Origin: Streptomyces flaveus
GTDB lineage: Bacteria > Actinomycetota > Actinomycetes > Streptomycetales > Streptomycetaceae
Direction: 5' to 3'
Length of the DNA stretch: 64,000 nucleotides
Assembly: GCF_014647675.1 (NCBI RefSeq)
Contig: NZ_BMPQ01000001.1
Span: 407,089 to 471,088, forward strand
Under the pieces are notes generated by a model, which saw only the letters and a list, made by a program, of their open reading frames with translations, did no database searches and was not told where the DNA came from. Below, piece after piece: positions 61,177 through 64,000 of the stretch (position 1 is its first letter; every line of letters begins with the position of its first letter). A program made the translations under genes and the position numbers.

Positions 61177-61204
61177 GGCCGGGACCCGATGTCAGGTCCC
61201 GGCC
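61177..61204 (-). terminator. Hairpin after the 61281-61568 gene
   Basis: GGCCGGGACC (61177-61186) pairs perfectly with GGTCCCGGCC (61195-61204) around 8 bases, 76 bases beyond the leftward stop codon. Confidence 0.65.
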
Positions 61205-61280
61205 ATTCTCCGCCGTACGGGTGAAGTTATGCGACGAGTGCCTATGTGAACAAGGGCCCCTCGACCGTCTCGGTGGGACG

Positions 61281-61568
61281 TCAGACCGGCTCGCCATTGA
61301 TGGTGGCTGTACCGAAGCAGGCCATACGACTACTGCCCTTTTCGTCCTCCCCACCCTTGCAGGTGTTCTCGTTGACGATGTGGACGCTTTCGCGCTTGTC
61401 GTCGGTGAAGGTGTACTCGATCTTATGCACGCAGCGAGCGTTACCCTTGCCGTCATCGGCGCACTTGCCGGAACCATCATGACCGAAGGCTTGGGTGGAA
61501 CCGGCACCGATCAGAGCCAGGCTCCACAGGACGCCCGCCGTCACTGCGATCTTCTTCGAATTCAGCAT
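61281..61568 (-). CDS. Small secreted Cys-containing protein
   Basis: This is a 95-residue precursor. ATG 61568 follows AAGGAG by 7 bases. The signal peptide (MLNSKKIAVTAGVLWSLALI) ends near TQA-FG. The mature part of about 67 residues has four Cys (GKCADD, ARCVHK, NTCKGG, MACFG), enough for two disulphides, and many charged residues. It lies beside chaplin-type genes and may be a surface or extracellular protein, but I know no named family for it. Confidence 0.72.
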   Translation of the reverse strand: MLNSKKIAVTAGVLWSLALIGAGSTQAFGHDGSGKCADDGKGNARCVHKIEYTFTDDKRESVHIVNENTCKGGEDEKGSSRMACFGTATINGEPV

Positions 61569-61713
61569 TTACCTTCTCCTTTACTGTTGATCTCCCGTGG
61601 CCGGACAGCAGTGACGCTCCGGACGCTCGGGTCATCAAAAGCCAGGGGCAAGCCCCGGCGCTCGAACACTTGGGTTCGGGCACCAGGGCCTGCCTGGATC
61701 ACCTGATAGGCAA

Positions 61714-62016
61714 TTAGCCGATCCTGGCCGCGTTGTCACAGTCGGTGACCGCGTTGTGGCTGTTGACCACTGCGCCGAGGACGTTGATGTTGTTGCCGTT
61801 GAGCAGGTGGATCAAGCCGTCACTCTTGCCACCGCTGTAGGCGGGGCAGGCGTTGGTCTGGTCAGTGTCGACCTTGACCCCAGGCTCCTTGTGTGACCCG
61901 TAGCCATTGCCGTTGTGTGACCCGTAGCCATTGTCGGCCTGGCTGACGCCGGCGCCGAGGAAGCTGACACTGCCGAGCATGGCCACGACGACAGCAGCCT
62001 TCTGGTACTTACGCAT
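61714..62016 (-). CDS. Small secreted protein, possibly rodlin-like
   Basis: This is a 100-residue precursor with a signal peptide (MRKYQKAAVVVAMLGSVSFL) ending near SQA-DN. The mature part has two NGYGSH repeats, then NACPAYSGGKSDGLIHLLNG and NNINVLGAVVNSHNAVTDC. The NINVLG-type segment and two Cys recall rodlin and chaplin surface proteins, but the match is weak. The ATG follows GGAGAGG closely. It is divergent from the chaplin gene at 62429, with a shared promoter region. Confidence 0.65.
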   Translation of the reverse strand: MRKYQKAAVVVAMLGSVSFLGAGVSQADNGYGSHNGNGYGSHKEPGVKVDTDQTNACPAYSGGKSDGLIHLLNGNNINVLGAVVNSHNAVTDCDNAARIG

Positions 62017-62428
62017 TACCTCTCCGTTCCCTTGCGAGACACGATCCGTAACGGATCAGTCGCTTACGGTTTCCGACCTTAGGCAGCTTTTGCGGCCTTT
62101 CCCAATCGAAACGCCCGTTTGAGTAACTTTCTTGAAAAAATGCACGTCACAGCGCTGCTGCGCTTGTCCCGGATGGCCGAACCTGGGTAGCCGCGACGTC
62201 CGGACATCTGCCGTGGCACAGCCACTGCTCACAGCGAGTCGTCCCATCCAGGAATCCGGGGCTGCGAAGGCGCGACCTGCTCAACCAGGTCGCCGCCCTG
62301 CACCGAAAGCCCCGTTTCAAGGGTGATCCAGGGGCAAGCGCCGTGACCGGTCCGATGCCATCGCGTCGAACGGGCAGTACGGTCGCGCTTCCGACTACCG
62401 CGCTTACCAACCCGGTAAGGAGAACGTG
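62017..62428. other. Divergent promoter region between two surface-protein genes
   Basis: About 410 bases between the leftward rodlin-like gene and the rightward chaplin gene. No gene was recognised. It is probably a developmentally controlled promoter region, but no sigma-factor motif could be placed with confidence. Confidence 0.4.
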
Positions 62429-62707
62429 ATGTCTCGCATCGCGATGGTGGCCACCATCGCACTCGGCACGGGCGCCGTGGTGCTCAGCGGGACCCCTCTC
62501 GCCTCGGCGAACGCCGACGCCGACGCCGAGGCTACGGCGGTGGGCTCGCCCGGCGTCGCGTCCGGCAATGCGATCCAGGTTCCTGTCCACGCGCCGATCA
62601 ACGCGTGCGGAAACACCGTCACCGTGATCGGCGCTCTCAACCCGGCCATCGGCAACGTCTGCAAGAACGGCCACAAGATCCACAAGAAAAGCGGTTACGG
62701 CCACTGA
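62429..62707 (+). CDS. Short chaplin
   Basis: This is a 92-residue precursor. ATG 62429 lies 6 bases after AAGGAG; a GTG one codon earlier is too close to that site. A signal peptide of about 28 residues (end SANA-DA) is followed by a single chaplin domain: SGNAIQVPVHAPINACGNTV, then the hydrophobic core TVIGALNPAIGNVC with the two Cys that form the usual disulphide. A basic tail HKIHKKSGYGH is an addition to the usual end. Chaplins assemble into amyloid-like surface films that let aerial hyphae leave the water phase. There is no wall-sorting signal, so it is a short, secreted chaplin. Confidence 0.93.
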   Translation: MSRIAMVATIALGTGAVVLSGTPLASANADADAEATAVGSPGVASGNAIQVPVHAPINACGNTVTVIGALNPAIGNVCKNGHKIHKKSGYGH

Positions 62708-62778
62708 CGTCTGGCGTCCCGATCCAAGAGCCCCGGCGCCCGCGAGCTCCGAGGCTCTCCCCATGAACCCGCGTCACC

Positions 62779-63398
62779 TCACGCGTACCGGTAGATCCGG
62801 CCGACGTCCTCCAGTTCGTCCGGCGTCACGTCCACGGCTGCAGCTTCTGGTGCCGTGCCACGATGCGGTCGTGCTGCTCGTCGCCGGGGCCCGGCGGTGT
62901 CGCGGGGAGATAGCGGGCCCCGCGGTGCCGGTGCTGCCAACGGGTCCACTGCAGGTCGATGAAGGCGTGGTGCAGCCAGAAGACGGGGTTGTTGACGGCG
63001 GCGCGGGCGGCCTCGAGCGATGTCCGGTGCGACCGGTAGTGGTCGACCATGCTCAGCCAGGTGCCGTCGGCGCGGCGCATCAGATGCAGCGGGCGGCCGT
63101 CCACGGTGACGTGCCACTGGCCGTCCTCCGTGGCGCTGCGGACGGGCATCCACATGCCTCGGACACGGCGGCCGCAGTAGGTCTGGTCGAAGGCGATATC
63201 GCCGAGGGAGTTCCCGGTTGCGGATCCGGGGCGCGAGGACCAGAAGGCGGCGGCCACCGGGGACAGGGCTGCGGCGAGCGCGCAGGCGAGCAGACCGTGC
63301 GTCGCGTCCCGCCGTGTTCTGCCCGCCGGTCCGGGCCGCGTCGCGCCCAGTACTCCGTCCTCGGCGCCTGCCGGTACTCCGCCGATGCTGACGACCAT
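62779..63398 (-). pseudogene. melC1-melC2 (tyrosinase cofactor/tyrosinase) fusion remnant
   Basis: ATG 63398 follows a strong GAGGAG site. The first 130 or so residues are a tyrosinase cofactor MelC1: a leader, then TYCGRRVRGMWMPVRSA, HVTVDGRPLHLMRRADGTW and MVDHYRS. The frame then passes directly into the C-terminal end of tyrosinase MelC2: NNPVFWLHHAFIDLQWTRWQ, RYLPATPPGPGDEQHDRIVA. The first copper site and most of MelC2 are missing. Near the end one base is lost after QPW, so the last segment VTPDELEDVGRIYRYA lies in another frame. An internal deletion plus a frameshift make this a dead melanin operon. Confidence 0.88.
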
Positions 63399-63518
63399 GG
63401 TTCACTCCTCGTCCGATTCGGTTGCCCGTAGCCGTGACCGCGGCACGCCCCGCGCGGTCACAGACCGGGCCAACAACTGCACGGGGAGCAGGTCGGCGTC
63501 ACTGGCTGTGCACACGCA

Positions 63519-63552
63519 GAGTCGGCCCTCGAATCCCACCGAGGGCCGACTC
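63519..63552 (-). terminator. Hairpin after the small secreted protein gene
   Basis: A perfect 13-bp stem (GAGTCGGCCCTCG with CGAGGGCCGACTC) around 8 bases lies 14 bases after the leftward stop codon at 63567. Confidence 0.85.
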
Positions 63553-63566
63553 CGAACGGCGTGGTC

Positions 63567-63836
63567 TCAGCGCGGCACGGGCACACCGGCGATTCGCGCC
63601 AGCGTGGGGGTGTTGCTCAGTTCCTCCGCGGCGCCCTTGACCTTGTGGAGCGCCGAGTCCTTGTTCTTGGTGTTGAGCGCGTCCGACCGGACCGTGCCAT
63701 CGGATTCGATCGTGGTCGTGCCGCCGTTGAGGCTGGTGGACGCCAGGTCGGTGGCGTCCAGGGCGAACGCGGGCGAGCCGACCCCGGCAGCGATCAAGGA
63801 CCCGGCAATGGCGGCGGCAGCCTTCAGGGACTTCAT
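63567..63836 (-). CDS. Small secreted protein, MKSLKAAA family (copy 2)
   Basis: This 89-residue precursor has a signal peptide MKSLKAAAAIAGSLIAAGVG ending near AFA-LD. It and about 25 bases of its leader are nearly identical to the gene at 47128-47379. The mature part shares the LNGG start (TSLNGGTTTIESDGTVRSD) but is otherwise different, with a helical DSALHKVKGAAEELSN segment. ATG 63836 has AAGGA upstream. The conserved export part with a variable mature part is a pattern of fast-evolving secreted families. No function is known to me. Confidence 0.78.
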   Translation of the reverse strand: MKSLKAAAAIAGSLIAAGVGSPAFALDATDLASTSLNGGTTTIESDGTVRSDALNTKNKDSALHKVKGAAEELSNTPTLARIAGVPVPR

Positions 63837-64000
63837 CGTGTTCCTTTCTTCGGCAACGAAGGTTGCCGGAGCGAGTTGCTGTCGCCGTGCCTAACGAGCT
63901 CCGGCCGGAGCGGAAACCGGGGACGCCGAAGATCGCAAGTCCTCATATGAGAACTCTGAAAGACCGGACCTCGGACGCGATAAGACCGGAGGAAAGTCGG
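63837..64000. other. Leader and right edge of the window
   Basis: The first 25 bases match the leader of the 47128-47379 gene. Nothing else was recognised up to the edge. Confidence 0.4.

Overview
The window is high-GC actinobacterial DNA and almost certainly comes from a Streptomyces chromosome. Supporting evidence is a SARP regulator, two large ATP-binding LuxR regulators, many GTG and TTG starts with strong ribosome binding sites, a chaplin and a chaplin-derived LAETG-anchored surface protein, a tyrosinase (melC) remnant, and many secreted enzymes. The number of broken genes and IS scraps suggests an accessory region such as a chromosome arm rather than the conserved core.

1-11.6 kb looks like the edge of a nonribosomal-peptide-type biosynthetic cluster that continues to the left. 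It holds two mbtH genes (one cut by the window edge), a TrmB/LuxR regulator beside a tiny secreted peptide, a flavin reductase, a TauD/SyrP-like dioxygenase with an unusual iron site, an Sfp-type phosphopantetheinyl transferase, a SARP regulator, the dTDP-hexose genes rfbA and rfbB, a family-2 glycosyltransferase and purU. No NRPS or PKS module lies inside the window.

11.6-30.3 kb is a mosaic: a secreted phospholipase A2, small secreted proteins, a GNAT acetyltransferase, a DUF1963 protein, a DUF4328 membrane protein, a WD40-only protein, a phytase-like esterase and two tandem LAL regulators. Between them lie remnants of ISAs1-type and IS630-type transposases, a short-chain dehydrogenase, an ABC substrate-binding protein and an alcohol dehydrogenase.

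30.8-41.3 kb is a glycan-use region: a LacI-type regulator with two matching palindromic operator candidates (one before itself, one before an alpha-L-rhamnosidase), then a decayed STM4011-4015-type radical-SAM locus, then a secreted GH59-like galactosidase. 41.6-46.8 kb carries a Gln-rich low-complexity protein, a subtilisin-fold protein that has lost every catalytic residue, an RNase J and a spermidine-synthase-like protein.

48.1-59.2 kb is a tightly overlapped Wzx/Wzy-type exopolysaccharide operon: two glycosyltransferases, a polyprenyl-phosphate sugar transferase, a polymerase, a MurJ/Wzx flippase, a deacetylase, a Wzz-like protein and a CelD-like acyltransferase, with a convergent GH26-like hydrolase. 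The flippase gene carries an in-frame MITE. 59.4-64 kb is a cell-surface region with a Cys-less chaplin derivative, a chaplin, other small secreted proteins and a melC1-melC2 fusion pseudogene.

The strongest candidates for something undescribed are the pseudo-subtilisin and its Gln-rich neighbour (41.6-44.0 kb), the secreted peptide beside a TrmB/LuxR regulator (0.5-2.0 kb), and the dioxygenase with a Tyr in place of the first iron-binding His (2.9-3.8 kb).
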